NCBI GenBank assembly: GCA_034506255.1
Contig: JAPDPX010000006.1
Location: forward strand, 248,001-312,000
Source: a candidate division KSB1 bacterium
Lineage (GTDB): Bacteria > Zhuqueibacterota > Zhuqueibacteria > Zhuqueibacterales > Zhuqueibacteraceae
Length of the DNA stretch: 64,000 bases
Reading direction: 5' to 3'
This document shows positions 17,451 through 26,478 of this stretch, piece after piece (the stretch's first letter is position 1; each line of letters opens with the position of its first letter). The position numbers and the translations under genes are program-made. Under the pieces are notes generated by a model that was given only the letters and a program-made list of their open reading frames with translations, had not been told where the DNA came from and did no database searches.

Positions 17451-17953
17451 AATTTGAGGTTATCGTAGCCGAAATTGAACTCACTCTTGGCGGCCGGATT
17501 GGCCGGCGGCGGGGTGGCTTCGGATTGGTTGCGCGCTGGCGCGTCGTGGTGCTCCTCCGGCGCCGATTCGAATTCGTCATCCGAAGCCGTGGCCTCCGTG
17601 GCCTCACTGCGGCGGTTGAGAAACTGAATCCGGCGCGCCTTGATCTCAACCACGTTGCGCGTGGTGCCGTCCTCGTTTTTCCAGATGCGGCTCTGCAATT
17701 CCCCGTCCACCAGAACCGCGCTGCTCTTGTGGAGATTTTCGGCACAGCTTTCCGCGAGTTTGTACCACGCCACCACGCCGACATAACAGACATTCTCCCG
17801 CCATTGGCCCGTGTTGTCCTTGAAGCGACGATTGGAGGCGATATAGAAATTGGCCACCGGTGTTCCGTTCGTCGTTCGGCGGAACGAGGGATCGCTGGTC
17901 AAATTGCCGGCAATCATCACGGTATTGATATCGGGCATCTTTAATTCTGCCAT
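17447..17953 (-). CDS. ssb: Single-stranded DNA-binding protein
   Basis: 168 residues from ATG 17953, preceded by GGGAG at nine bases. The OB fold is clear ([77 protein letters not shown]). It coats ssDNA during replication and repair. The linker is acidic and Pro/Ala-rich as usual. The extreme C-terminus reads NFGYDNLKL rather than the near-universal acidic tip ending IPF that binds partner proteins. It lies between rpsF and rpsR, the normal position for the primary SSB. Confidence 0.94.
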   Translation of the reverse strand: MAELKMPDINTVMIAGNLTSDPSFRRTTNGTPVANFYIASNRRFKDNTGQWRENVCYVGVVAWYKLAESCAENLHKSSAVLVDGELQSRIWKNEDGTTRNVVEIKARRIQFLNRRSEATEATASDDEFESAPEEHHDAPARNQSEATPPPANPAAKSEFNFGYDNLKL

Positions 17954-17995
17954 AGAGCACACTCCCGGAATGAAGAGCGACCGGTCCGTTCGGAA

Positions 17996-18415
17996 TCAGA
18001 CTTCCTCGCGTGCTTCTTCCAGCACCGGCGCCACGATTGAATTTCCTTCCGTGTCCGCGGCCGGTTCTTCCGACGCCGCCGCCGCTGTCGCTTTGCGCTG
18101 GCGTTCCCGTTCCTCGCGCTTGAGCGCACGCGCATCAACCTTGACGGTGAGGTAGCGCAAAATCGATTCGTTCAGGCGATACTCCTTTTCCAGGAGGGCG
18201 ATCAGCGCGGGCGGTGCCTGAAAGCGAATGTGTAGGTAATACCCATATTGCTTCTTTTTGACCTCGTAGGCCAGGCGGCGCTTGCCCCATTCTTCGACCC
18301 GGACCACTTCACCGCCGTTGTGGGAGATGAAGCTGGTGATGCGCTCGCCGAGATTTTTCAGGTCTTCGGCGCGCAGGGCCGAATCAATAATGACAGTGGT
18401 TTCATAAAGCTGCAA
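17996..18415 (-). CDS. rpsF: 30S ribosomal protein S6
   Basis: 139 residues if translation starts at the TTG at 18415, which sits six bases after GGAGG and gives the natural S6 start [10 protein letters not shown]. The frame also offers an ATG at 18433, but that codon lies on the ribosome-binding site itself. Core: [20 protein letters not shown], then [20 protein letters not shown] and [17 protein letters not shown]. The C-terminal tail ([17 protein letters not shown] and following) is a low-complexity acidic extension. First gene of rpsF-ssb-rpsR-rplI. Confidence 0.95.
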   Translation of the reverse strand: MQLYETTVIIDSALRAEDLKNLGERITSFISHNGGEVVRVEEWGKRRLAYEVKKKQYGYYLHIRFQAPPALIALLEKEYRLNESILRYLTVKVDARALKREERERQRKATAAAASEEPAADTEGNSIVAPVLEEAREEV

Positions 18416-18599
18416 TTTCAACCTCCATGGCATGGTTCAACGTTTGCTCGACTTTCCCGCACGAAAACGGAAACGAAGGCGGCACACCGCCCTCCCTGCT
18501 CGCGCCCCGCCCGACGGTTCGTCACCGTTGTCGCAACCACCGTTCTGATAGCCGGCGGGCGGACGGCGGGCTTCCGTGCGGGAATATATTGAAAAAGTG

Positions 18600-20621
18600 T
18601 TATTCGACAAACAACGGCGCCAGCACCAGCGAGATAACCGCCATCAGCTTGATCAGAATATTGATCGAAGGCCCGACCGTATCCTTGAGCGGATCGCCCA
18701 CGGTGTCGCCGATCACCGTGGCTTTGTGGGTGTCCGAGCCTTTGCCGCCGTAATTGCCCTCTTCCACGTACTTCTTGGCGTTGTCCATCGCGCCGCCACT
18801 GTTGGCCATCTGAATGCCCAGCATGACCCCGGTCACCAGCGCGCCCAGCAGCAGACCGGCGAGCGCCGCCGGGCCGAGCAGGAATCCGGTCAGTACCGGT
18901 GCCAGCAGCGCCAGCACGCCGGGCAACAACATGCCGTTGATCGCGCCGATGGTGCTGATGTCCACGCAGCGCGCCGAATCCGGCATGACCTTGCCCTCGC
19001 GCAAACCGGGAATCTCCCGGAATTGCCGCCGCACTTCGGCGATCATTTTGAATGCTGCCTTGCTCACCGCCTTGAACAGCATCGAGGAAAAAAAGAACGG
19101 CAGCATGCCGCCGATGATCACGCCGGCCAGCACTTTGGGATCCTGAATGTCCGCCCGCTCCAGCCTGACTGTGTGCATGAAGGCCACAATCAACCCCATG
19201 GCGGCGAAGGCCGCGGAACCGATGGCGAAACCCTTGCCAATCGCCGCTGTGGTGTTGCCCACCGAATCCAGGCTGTCGGTGATCTTGCGCACGCCGGGAT
19301 CAAGATGCGACATCTCGGCGATGCCGCCGGCGTTGTCGGCAATCGGGCCGTAACTGTCGACCGACACCACCATGCCGGTGGTGGCCAGCATGCCCAGGCT
19401 CGCCATCGCCACACCGTAGATGCCGGCCAGCTCGTGCGAGATGATCAGAGCAATCGCCATAACGATTACCGGCACCGCGGTGGAAGCCATGCCCAGCGCC
19501 AAACCCCCGGTCACCGTAATCGCCGGGCCGCTTTGCGATTCATCCGCGAGATTTTTGACCGGTTTGTATTTGGAGGAGGTGTAGTATTCGCTGGTGAAGC
19601 CGATGATGACGCCGGAGATCACGCCGGCGATGGTGGCCCAAAACGGCCCCATGACATCATAATTCTCGAACGCCACCCCGCTCTGCTTCACGATGAAATA
19701 GGTGCCGACGATGGTGAAAAAGGCACTGACATACAGGCCGCCCATCAGCGCGCTTTGGGGGTTGCCACGGCCGGCGGCTTTGACATAAATAATGCCGAGA
19801 ATCGAGGAGAAAATGCCGATGCTGGCAATGTTGAGCGGCAGCAGGGTCAGGGCGTGATTGTGCTCGGGGGCAAGCAGGGTCATGCCCGCGGCAATCGCCA
19901 TGGCGGCGATAATGGCTTCGACATAGGACTCCAGCAAGTCCGCTCCCAAGCCGGCGACGTCACCGACGTTGTCGCCGACGTTGTCTGCGATCACGGCGGG
20001 GTTGCGCGGGTCATCTTCGGGAATGTTGGCTTCGACCTTGCCGACGAGATCGGCTCCCATGTCCGCCCCTTTGGTGAAAATGCCGCCGCCGCTGCGGGCA
20101 AAGAGAGCGACCAGGCTGGCACCCATGGCATAACCATTGACAATGACAGGCTTGCCTGCGAAAATCAGATAGACCACGCACAAGCCGAACAGGGAAACGC
20201 CGACCACGCTCATCCCCATCACGGCGCCGCCGGAGACAGCGACGCCGAGAGCGCCCTTGAGGCCGCCCTCAACCGCACCCTGCGTGGTGCGGGAATTGGC
20301 GCGGGTGGCGATGCTCATGCCGATGTAACCGGCGATCGCGGAAGCGAGGCCGCCGGCCATGAATGCCACGGAAGTCTGCCAGTTGAGATCGACCCTGGAA
20401 AACATCGGTGCCGCGGCAATGAGCGCGGCGATCACGATGACGAAAGCCGAAACGTAGAGGTATTCACGCCGCAGAAACGCTTTGGCACCTTCCTGAACGG
20501 CGCGGGAAATCTGAACCATTCTTTCGTTGCCGGGGTTTTTGCGCAGGACATCCCTCGCCAGGTAGGCAACGAAACCGAGTGCGCACAAACTCGCGATGCC
20601 GGGGATCAAGACGTCAGACAA
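18600..20621 (-). CDS. hppA: Membrane-bound ion-pumping pyrophosphatase (K+-dependent type)
   Basis: 673 residues, about 16 membrane helices. It couples pyrophosphate hydrolysis to export of H+ or Na+. The substrate site is intact: [20 protein letters not shown], then [19 protein letters not shown] and NVGD. In the cation-specificity segment [16 protein letters not shown] the position that is Lys in K+-independent enzymes is Ala, which marks the K+-dependent subfamily. Whether H+ or Na+ is pumped cannot be decided from these motifs alone. Translation begins at TTG 20621 with AAGGAGG six bases ahead. It is flanked by rpsF and pth, with gaps of about 180 and 95 bases. Confidence 0.96.
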   Translation of the reverse strand: MSDVLIPGIASLCALGFVAYLARDVLRKNPGNERMVQISRAVQEGAKAFLRREYLYVSAFVIVIAALIAAAPMFSRVDLNWQTSVAFMAGGLASAIAGYIGMSIATRANSRTTQGAVEGGLKGALGVAVSGGAVMGMSVVGVSLFGLCVVYLIFAGKPVIVNGYAMGASLVALFARSGGGIFTKGADMGADLVGKVEANIPEDDPRNPAVIADNVGDNVGDVAGLGADLLESYVEAIIAAMAIAAGMTLLAPEHNHALTLLPLNIASIGIFSSILGIIYVKAAGRGNPQSALMGGLYVSAFFTIVGTYFIVKQSGVAFENYDVMGPFWATIAGVISGVIIGFTSEYYTSSKYKPVKNLADESQSGPAITVTGGLALGMASTAVPVIVMAIALIISHELAGIYGVAMASLGMLATTGMVVSVDSYGPIADNAGGIAEMSHLDPGVRKITDSLDSVGNTTAAIGKGFAIGSAAFAAMGLIVAFMHTVRLERADIQDPKVLAGVIIGGMLPFFFSSMLFKAVSKAAFKMIAEVRRQFREIPGLREGKVMPDSARCVDISTIGAINGMLLPGVLALLAPVLTGFLLGPAALAGLLLGALVTGVMLGIQMANSGGAMDNAKKYVEEGNYGGKGSDTHKATVIGDTVGDPLKDTVGPSINILIKLMAVISLVLAPLFVE

Positions 20622-20674
20622 TGAGCCTCCTTCAGAATTCTGTTTTCTGCATGTGACAGGGTTGCGGTTCCGGC

Positions 20675-20704
20675 GTTGACAGCAGAATCCTCTCCGCTGT
20701 CAAC
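20675..20704. repeat. 9-bp inverted repeat between pth and hppA
   Basis: GTTGACAGC (20675-20683) and GCTGTCAAC (20696-20704) are perfect inverted copies with a 12-nt loop. It lies just past the pth stop codon, ahead of hppA; an RNA hairpin or an operator are both possible. No T-run follows. Confidence 0.55.
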
Positions 20705-20715
20705 CGCACCGTTGA

Positions 20716-21327
20716 TCAATCCTCAGGATTCTTGTTCGTGTTGTAGCGATTCATCGCATAGGCGATGCCGTGGCGGCAGCAATCCAGCACCGCCTCCGAG
20801 GCATGAGCCAGCAGGCCGGGCAGGGCTTCACGCTCCGCCGGGGAAAACCGGGAAAGTACGAAGGCGGTGGCATTTTGCTCCGCCACCTGGCCAATGCCGA
20901 GGCGCAAGCGCGGGATGTCCTCCGTGCCCAGAGCTGAAATGATGGACCGCAAGCCTTTTTGGCCGCCGTCACTGCCCCTGGCACGGAGCCGGATTCTGCC
21001 AAAAGGCAACTGGAAATCATCCAGTACCACGAGCAGATGAGACAACTCAAACTTGAAGTAGTGCACCACCTCGCGCACAGCAATACCGCTGTTGTTCATG
21101 AAAGTCAGCGGCTTGAGCAAAACGATTTCGCTGTCACTGCCGGGGATGGGATGGGGGGAGGAGATGCGGTAGTCTCCCCGTCCCGCATACAACGTCACAC
21201 CCAGCCGTTCGGCGAGATGATCGATAACCATGAAGCCGAGGTTGTGCCGGGTGCCGGCATATTCCCGGCCGGGATTGCCCAGGCCGGCGATGAGAAAACG
21301 GGCGGGCACAACAGCAGGGCTGGCCAC
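20716..21327 (-). CDS. pth: Peptidyl-tRNA hydrolase
   Basis: 203 residues. It releases stalled peptidyl-tRNAs by cleaving the ester bond. Motifs: FLIAGLGNPGREYAGTRHNL with the catalytic His, LLKPLTFMNNSGIAV with the conserved Asn, VVLDDFQLPFGRIRLR with Asp, and GSDGGQKGLRSII. The start is GTG 21327, six bases after the rplY stop. The rplY-pth pair is a common bacterial arrangement. Confidence 0.96.
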   Translation of the reverse strand: MASPAVVPARFLIAGLGNPGREYAGTRHNLGFMVIDHLAERLGVTLYAGRGDYRISSPHPIPGSDSEIVLLKPLTFMNNSGIAVREVVHYFKFELSHLLVVLDDFQLPFGRIRLRARGSDGGQKGLRSIISALGTEDIPRLRLGIGQVAEQNATAFVLSRFSPAEREALPGLLAHASEAVLDCCRHGIAYAMNRYNTNKNPED

Positions 21328-21333
21328 GGGTCG

Positions 21334-21987
21334 TCACTTCTTCTGGGATTCTTCGCCTTCCTCTTCTTCAGCCTTCTTGCCGTGGCCGATCACTTCCGGC
21401 TCTGTCGCTTCCGGTGCGGCCGCCGGAGCGGGCGTCTCTTCCAGGCGCGGCGCCAGCACCGAGACCACGATTTGCTCGGGCTCGTTGAGGATTTCGAATT
21501 TGTCCGTGGGCAAATCGCGCACGAAAATGGCGTCATGAATGTTCAAGTGGCTGACGTCCACTTCGATGGCATCTGGAATATCGAGCGGGAGGCATTTGAT
21601 CTCGAGCGTGCGCAGCAATTGTTGCAGGGTGCCGCCATCCTTCACGCCGGCCGCCGTTCCGGTCAGGCGGATGGGGACTTCCATGGTGATCTTCTCGGTC
21701 AGTTTCACACCCATGAAATCGACATGCAGCGGCGTGCCATGCACCGGATGCCATTGCACTTCACGGATGATGCACTTGACGGGTTCGGTGGAACCCAGCC
21801 GCATGTCCATGATGCTGGATTTGTGCGCGAGTGCGGCGCGCAATTCCTTGGCATCGATGCTCAACGCCACGGGGTCGATACCGGCACCGTAATAGACACC
21901 CGGCACCCGGCCCTGGCGCCGCAGACGCTTGGCCGCCTGTTTGCCGGTTTCATTGCGAACCTCGACATTGATCAGTGTTGAACTCAT
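21334..21987 (-). CDS. rplY: 50S ribosomal protein L25/Ctc family
   Basis: 217 residues, the long Ctc form: an N-terminal 5S rRNA-binding domain (VRNETGKQAAKRLRRQGRVP, then GVYYGAGIDPVALSIDAKEL) plus a C-terminal beta domain (VPIRLTGTAAGVKDGGTLQQ, then LRTLEIKCLPLDIPDAIEVD). The tail after residue 185 is Glu/Lys-rich and disordered. AAAGG precedes the ATG. It forms prs-rplY-pth with its neighbours, the common order. Confidence 0.95.
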   Translation of the reverse strand: MSSTLINVEVRNETGKQAAKRLRRQGRVPGVYYGAGIDPVALSIDAKELRAALAHKSSIMDMRLGSTEPVKCIIREVQWHPVHGTPLHVDFMGVKLTEKITMEVPIRLTGTAAGVKDGGTLQQLLRTLEIKCLPLDIPDAIEVDVSHLNIHDAIFVRDLPTDKFEILNEPEQIVVSVLAPRLEETPAPAAAPEATEPEVIGHGKKAEEEEGEESQKK

Positions 21988-22034
21988 AAGGCAACCTTTT
22001 GCTTCAGGTGAGGGATTGCAATTTTCCTGACTTG

Positions 22035-22979
22035 CTAGTCGAATAATGAACTAATCGATTCTTCATTGTGCGTGCGCATAATCGCGCGCCCAAACAGCTC
22101 CGCCACCGACAAAACCTTGATCTTGTCGATCAGTTTGTTGGGATGAATCTGCACGGTGTCGGTCACGATCAACTGCTCGATGGGCGATTTCATCAAACGC
22201 GTGACTGCCGGCCCCGACAGAATGGCGTGGGTGCAGGCCGCATAGACGTGTTCCGCTCCCATGTCCTTCAGGCGGGCAGCGGCATTGGTGATGGTGCCCG
22301 CAGTGTCACAAATGTCATCGATCAGCAGGGCGTTCTTGCCTGCGACGTTGCCGATGACGTTCATGACTTCGACCATATTGGGCCCGGAGCGGCGTTTGTC
22401 CACAATGGCGATGGGCGCATTCAGTCGCTTGGCATAGGCACGCGCCATGTGTGTACCGCCAAGATCCGGGGCCACCACCACCAGGTTGGGGATTTTGATT
22501 TTTTGGATGTACTCGACGAACACCGTGGCCGAATAAAGATGGTCGAGCGGAATATCAAAGAACCCCTGCAGTTGCGGTGCATGCAGATCCATGGTGAGGA
22601 TGCGATCCGCACCCGCGGTTGTCAACAGATTGGCGACCAGCTTGGCGGTGATCGAGACACGCGGCTGGTCCTTGCGATCCTGGCGGGCGTAGCCGAAGTA
22701 CGGAATCACCGCCGTAATCCGCCGGGCGGAGGCGCGGCGGGCGGCATCCAGCATGATCAACAGCTCGACCAGGTTGCGCGGTGGCGAATTCGTCGGCTGA
22801 ATGATGAAGACATCCTGGCCGCGAATATTTTCAGAAAACTTGACCCAGGTTTCCCCATCGCTGAACTCGCGAAACTCGCTTTTGCCCAGCTCGAGGTTGA
22901 GATAGGCGGCAATTTTCTGCGCCAGCTCGGGATGAGCTCTGCCGGAGAACAAGCGTGGATGTTGCAGCAGGGCGTTCAT
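22035..22979 (-). CDS. prs: Ribose-phosphate pyrophosphokinase
   Basis: About 314 residues. It makes PRPP from ribose 5-phosphate and ATP for nucleotide, His and Trp synthesis. Signatures: FSDGETWVKFSENIRGQDVF, RQDRKDQPRVSITAKLVANL, ILTMDLHAPQLQGFFDIP, VVVAPDLGGTHMARAYAKRL and the PRPP loop ALLIDDICDTAGTI. The ATG at 22979 is preferred to a TTG at 22988; neither has a clear ribosome-binding site. It lies between tRNA-Gln and rplY. Confidence 0.96.
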   Translation of the reverse strand: MNALLQHPRLFSGRAHPELAQKIAAYLNLELGKSEFREFSDGETWVKFSENIRGQDVFIIQPTNSPPRNLVELLIMLDAARRASARRITAVIPYFGYARQDRKDQPRVSITAKLVANLLTTAGADRILTMDLHAPQLQGFFDIPLDHLYSATVFVEYIQKIKIPNLVVVAPDLGGTHMARAYAKRLNAPIAIVDKRRSGPNMVEVMNVIGNVAGKNALLIDDICDTAGTITNAAARLKDMGAEHVYAACTHAILSGPAVTRLMKSPIEQLIVTDTVQIHPNKLIDKIKVLSVAELFGRAIMRTHNEESISSLFD

Positions 22980-23101
22980 AAATGACAAAAAAAATGACGA
23001 TCCGTTCCGCCTCCTGCGTCATCGACCCGACGGGCAACTGAGCGGAAGACTCGCCATTTGAGCAATGGTCCCAGAAGCATGAACCCAAGGTTAGAGATTT
23101 G

Positions 23102-23174
23102 CTGGGGCGGAAGGATTCGAACCTTCGTATGCAGGAACCAAAGTCCTGTGCCTTGCCAGCTTGGCGACGCCCCA
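23102..23174 (-). tRNA. tRNA-Gln (anticodon TTG)
   Basis: Reading the minus strand, the acceptor arm TGGGGCG (23174-23168) pairs with CGCCCCA (23109-23103). The anticodon stem CAGGA/TCCTG encloses loop CTTTGGT with anticodon TTG, and the T arm carries GGTTCGAATCC. The discriminator base is G and CCA is not encoded. About 73 nt, no intron. Confidence 0.95.
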
Positions 23175-23193
23175 GAGTGCATCACACGCCTGC

Positions 23194-23484
23194 CTAAAAG
23201 AATTCATCGGGATTGGCCGGTTTGCCGCCCTTTTGCAATTCTTCCCGATATTTTTCCAGCACCGCTTTTTCCAGCCGATCCCGAAATTCATTGGTGATGG
23301 GATGTGCGATATCCCGGAAAGTTCCATCATTCATCTTACGGCTTGGCATGCTGACGAAATAACCGCTAACGCCCTTGATCACTTTCATGCCGCGCACCAC
23401 GAAGCAGTCATCGAAGGTCACATTCACAAACGCCTTCAGCTTGTCCTCCTCGCGGATACTGACCGTGATTTCGGTTATCTCCAT
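23194..23484 (-). CDS. spoVG: SpoVG-family regulator
   Basis: 96 residues, the family length. SpoVG proteins are small site-specific DNA/RNA-binding regulators, found well beyond spore formers. The signature MEITEITVSIREEDKLKAFV, then FVVRGMKVIKGVSGYFVSMP and DIAHPITNEFRDRLEKAVL covers the whole protein. The ribosome-binding site is very strong (AAGGAGGGAGGA). The ispE-spoVG-prs order matches that of Firmicutes and other phyla. Confidence 0.95.
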   Translation of the reverse strand: MEITEITVSIREEDKLKAFVNVTFDDCFVVRGMKVIKGVSGYFVSMPSRKMNDGTFRDIAHPITNEFRDRLEKAVLEKYREELQKGGKPANPDEFF

Positions 23485-23508
23485 TCCTCCCTCCTTAAAA
23501 TTTTGATT

Positions 23509-24438
23509 TCACCAACCCGCCCCAAAGTCAGGCTGTGAGTCTGTGGTGCAACTCGACACATACTGGTCAAGTTCCTTTTTGCCCCATTTCACTGGTCGCG
23601 CTAAAAAGGTTTTATGCTGATGCTGGAAAAATCGTTGTGCCTGCTGTGCTGCCTCCCGGGTCCCATACAAGCCGAAAACGGTCGACCCACTCCCGCTCAT
23701 GCTGGCAGCCAAAGCCTTGCTGACGAGCAACTGCTGTTTGATTACCGCCAGCTCCGGATAGTGCTCAAAGACAAGCGTCTCAAAATCGTTGTGAACCTGT
23801 TCTCCAGAGTTTGACAGCTCGTTTTTTTTAAATTTCGAAGCGCTGAATGTACTACTCTTTTGTCCGTTTGTCAAGCCGATTTTCACGTTTTGATAGGCCC
23901 ATGAGGTCGAGACAGATACCGGCGGAGTAACGATAAGAATCCAATATTCAGGCAATTGCTCAATGATGGATAAAATCTCACCGCGGCCCTGTCCACGACA
24001 ATATCCCCCCTGCAAAAAGAAGGGCACGTCCGAGCCCAATTGCAAAGCCAACTCCGCGAGCCGGGAAACCGGAAAATTGAGATGACACAGCTGATTGACC
24101 GCCAGCAAAGTCACGGCTGCATCGCTACTGCCGCCCCCCAAACCTGCACCCGTCGGAATGTGCTTTTCAAGGTGAAGCCGAACCCCGAGGGATTGCCCGC
24201 TGGCCTCCACCAGGAGCTGATACGCGCGTTCGCAAAGGTTCGATCCGCCAATTGCCAGTTCAGGCCAATTGCAACTCAGTTCAAAACCCGGAACAGTTTT
24301 CTTCTCAAAGAACAATGTATCACACAGGCTGATCTGCAGGAAATTGGTGTCCAAGTTGTGATAACCATCCTCGCGACGCCCAAGAATACGCAACCCGACA
24401 TTGATCTTGGCATAGGCCGGGACTCGAAAAGCCTTCAT
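23509..24438 (-). CDS. ispE: 4-diphosphocytidyl-2-C-methyl-D-erythritol kinase
   Basis: 309 residues, GHMP kinase family. It phosphorylates CDP-methylerythritol in the MEP isoprenoid pathway. Motifs: YAKINVGLRILGRREDGYHN at the N-terminus with the catalytic Lys, HIPTGAGLGGGSSDAAVTLL as the ATP loop, FFLQGGYCRGQGRGE, and KALAASMSGSGSTVFGLYGT near the C-terminus. It sits 24 bases before spoVG. Other MEP genes are not in the window. Confidence 0.95.
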   Translation of the reverse strand: MKAFRVPAYAKINVGLRILGRREDGYHNLDTNFLQISLCDTLFFEKKTVPGFELSCNWPELAIGGSNLCERAYQLLVEASGQSLGVRLHLEKHIPTGAGLGGGSSDAAVTLLAVNQLCHLNFPVSRLAELALQLGSDVPFFLQGGYCRGQGRGEILSIIEQLPEYWILIVTPPVSVSTSWAYQNVKIGLTNGQKSSTFSASKFKKNELSNSGEQVHNDFETLVFEHYPELAVIKQQLLVSKALAASMSGSGSTVFGLYGTREAAQQAQRFFQHQHKTFLARPVKWGKKELDQYVSSCTTDSQPDFGAGW

Positions 24439-24646
24439 TGCGGGTCCCCGTCCTGAATTGAGCCGGCTCGCCGCGCAGCACAGGTATCTTGCGCCGCCGC
24501 CCGGCAGATTTCTCTTGTGTAGTGAACGCGGAGGCGGCCGTTCAAGGAGTTAGCCGGTTTCCGGTATGGGTTGGCCACGAGGAGGGCAAGGCCGGGAAAG
24601 ATCCAAAAATTCCAAAGCAATTGCCGGATTCGCACAAAAAATTCGG

Positions 24647-24943
24647 TTATTTCAACTTTGTTCGCTCTGCAGCCGAGTAAACAATCGTCTCTGATTCAAA
24701 ATGTGGATTCGGGATGATGTGAGTTGCTACGACCTCACCGACTTTTGCTGCAGCAACACGGCCGGCTTCGACGGCCGCCCGCACCGCCCCGACTTCACCC
24801 ACGACTTTTATGGTGACCAGTGCGGCATCGGTCGTCTCAAGGCCCACCAGGACCACCTGTGCCGCCTTGACCATCGCGTCCGCGGCTTCCAGGGCGGCCA
24901 CCAGGCCGCGCGTTTCAAGCAAACCCAGGGCGCGCGCCGCCAT
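24647..24943 (-). CDS. Bacterial microcompartment hexameric shell protein (BMC-H), second of pair
   Basis: 98 residues, one Pf00936-type BMC domain. RALGLLETRGLVAALEAADA, then VKAAQVVLVGLETTDAALVT and VGEVGAVRAAVEAGRVAA, and the C-terminal VATHIIPNPH are all characteristic. Such subunits assemble as hexamers that tile a protein shell. The first copy ends five bases upstream, so the two are cotranscribed. The pore-loop region differs from the first copy (ETTDAAL instead of EKIGGGY), which suggests mixed facets with different pores. No encapsulated enzymes lie nearby. Confidence 0.93.
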   Translation of the reverse strand: MAARALGLLETRGLVAALEAADAMVKAAQVVLVGLETTDAALVTIKVVGEVGAVRAAVEAGRVAAAKVGEVVATHIIPNPHFESETIVYSAAERTKLK

Positions 24944-24948
24944 GCGTT

Positions 24949-25245
24949 TCAGGATTCCGTGGTCAATTCGGCGCGTTTCGGGAGAATCAATTCAACTTCC
25001 GCGTGGGGCCGCGGGATGACATGCACTGAAACCAACTCACCGACCTTCTCAGCGGCGGCAGCGCCGGCATCAGTAGCCGCCTTGACTGCGCCGACATCGC
25101 CACGCACCATCACTGTCACGTAGCCGCCGCCAATTTTTTCTTTGCCAATCAACGTGACCTTAGCCGCTTTTACCATGGCGTCAGCCGCTTCAATCGCGCC
25201 TACCAGCCCGCGGGTTTCGATCATGCCCAGCGCATCAAGGCTCAT
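24949..25245 (-). CDS. Bacterial microcompartment hexameric shell protein (BMC-H), first of pair
   Basis: 98 residues. [20 protein letters not shown], then [40 protein letters not shown] and [15 protein letters not shown] define a PduA/EutM/CcmK-type BMC-H protein. The GGGYVTV stretch around the pore resembles canonical PduA-type pores. A good promoter lies 69 bases upstream on this strand. The pair stands alone between ispE and an LpxH-like gene, without aldehyde dehydrogenase, pentameric vertex protein or signature enzyme. Confidence 0.94.
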   Translation of the reverse strand: MSLDALGMIETRGLVGAIEAADAMVKAAKVTLIGKEKIGGGYVTVMVRGDVGAVKAATDAGAAAAEKVGELVSVHVIPRPHAEVELILPKRAELTTES

Positions 25246-25313
25246 GATAATGGACTCCTTTGCGAGTTAAGGCCCGTCAAGACAAAGCTGTAAGTCGTGC
25301 AAAAAGCGCGAAA

Positions 25314-25342
25314 AATCTACTAAAAAAATAACACGTTGTCAA
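25314..25342 (-). promoter_or_regulatory. Sigma-70 promoter of the BMC pair
   Basis: On the minus strand TTGACA (25342-25337) is followed after exactly 17 bases by TAGATT (25319-25314), four of six matches to the -10 consensus, in an AT-rich context. The start of transcription would be near 25307, about 60 bases before the first BMC start codon. Confidence 0.65.
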
Positions 25343-25371
25343 TTCATTTTTGCCCGGACCAATAATCCCGC

Positions 25372-25430
25372 AGTGACGTGTGGAGTAGCTCAGGCATCCC
25401 TGCTTGCAGACAGGATGTCTGCGTTACGTC
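25372..25430 (+). repeat. Short hairpin repeat, GCAGAC/GTCTGC stem (gap 25246-25642)
   Basis: GCAGAC-AGGAT-GTCTGC at 25406-25422 is a perfect 6-bp stem with 5-nt loop followed by GTTAC. The preceding stretch GTGTGGAGTAGCTCAGGCA also occurs, diverged, near 35693. Related hairpins lie at 1080, 39185, 53367 and 61007. The rest of this 400-bp gap holds only the BMC promoter. Confidence 0.6.
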
Positions 25431-25642
25431 CCCACACTTAACTGAGGCATTCTCCGGACCATCCGGCGAACCCCACACAAAGTCCGATAACCTGTCAGCG
25501 GCGCGCGCTTGCCATCGGTGCCACCAGGTGCGCACGCTTGTTGCATGTTGAATCGGGAATTTTTACATTGCCCACCATTCGATCTCACGGGTGGGAACTG
25601 ATCTCCCCGCAACTGGATGATTCACCATTCGCCATCGCGGTG

Positions 25643-26413
25643 ATGCCGGGTTATTTTCTGTTTTCGGATGCACATCTGGGTGCCCCCTGTCGTGACGATG
25701 ATGCGGCGCGCGAGCAGAAGGTCGTTGCCTTCCTGCAGCATGTCAAACAGCATGGCGACGGCCTGTTCATCGTAGGCGATCTCTTCGACTTTTGGTTCGA
25801 GTATCGCCATGCTGTGCCCAACCGCCACTTCGCCGTGCTGGCCAAACTCTACGAGCTGCGCCAGGCCGGCCTGCCCATCGACTACCTGGCCGGCAACCAT
25901 GATCTGTGGCTGGGAGAGTATTTTCGCAAGCAAATCGGTGTCACCGTGCACACCGGCGGCATCGCGCGCACCCTCTGCGGCTACCGGTGTTTCATCACCC
26001 ACGGCGACGGTACCGCCAAACGCGACGTGGGTTACCGCCTGCTCAAACGAATCATGCAGCATCCGGTCAACATTTTCTTATACCGCCTGCTCACGCCCGA
26101 TCTCGGCGTGCCACTCGCCAGGAGCATGTCCCACACCAGCCGCACCTACGTGCAGAGTGACAGCCGCTGGGAGCGCGACTATCGCGATTACGCCGCGGGC
26201 AAACTCGCAGAGGGGTTCGATGTGGTCTTGATGGGGCACACCCACCAGCCCAAGGTGGAACAGATCCACGGCAAGACATTCATCAATCTCGGCGACTGGA
26301 TGACGCATTTCACCTATTGCCGCATTGATGAGCGCGGCCCGGTGCTGTTGCGCTGGCATGATGCCGGCCAGCCCGCCACGCTCGTCGCACCGGCAGCGGT
26401 ATTGCCGCCTTGA
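25643..26413 (+). CDS. UDP-2,3-diacylglucosamine diphosphatase (LpxH-like metallophosphoesterase)
   Basis: 256 residues if started at ATG 25643, which gives MPGYFLFSDAHLG with the first metal-binding motif at the N-terminus as in LpxH; the frame is open to a TTG at 25538. All calcineurin-type metal motifs are present: SDAHLG, VGDLFDFWFEYR, AGNHDLWLG, FITHGDGT and MGHTHQPKVE. LpxH cleaves UDP-diacylglucosamine to lipid X in lipid A synthesis at the inner membrane. Presence of this step implies a diderm envelope. A PBP gene follows 65 bases later on the same strand. Other lpx genes are not in the window. Confidence 0.85.
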   Translation: MPGYFLFSDAHLGAPCRDDDAAREQKVVAFLQHVKQHGDGLFIVGDLFDFWFEYRHAVPNRHFAVLAKLYELRQAGLPIDYLAGNHDLWLGEYFRKQIGVTVHTGGIARTLCGYRCFITHGDGTAKRDVGYRLLKRIMQHPVNIFLYRLLTPDLGVPLARSMSHTSRTYVQSDSRWERDYRDYAAGKLAEGFDVVLMGHTHQPKVEQIHGKTFINLGDWMTHFTYCRIDERGPVLLRWHDAGQPATLVAPAAVLPP

Positions 26414-26478
26414 GACACCGCCCTGAGGCACCGTTGTTCATTCCCCTGTCGCAAACTTCACCAGAGTTGAGGCTCACA

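Noticed and set aside
18576..20624. Plus-strand frame of 682 codons opposite hppA
   Set aside because: Antisense to a complete, clearly recognised pyrophosphatase; His/Asp/Gly-rich shadow composition from high-GC codon bias.
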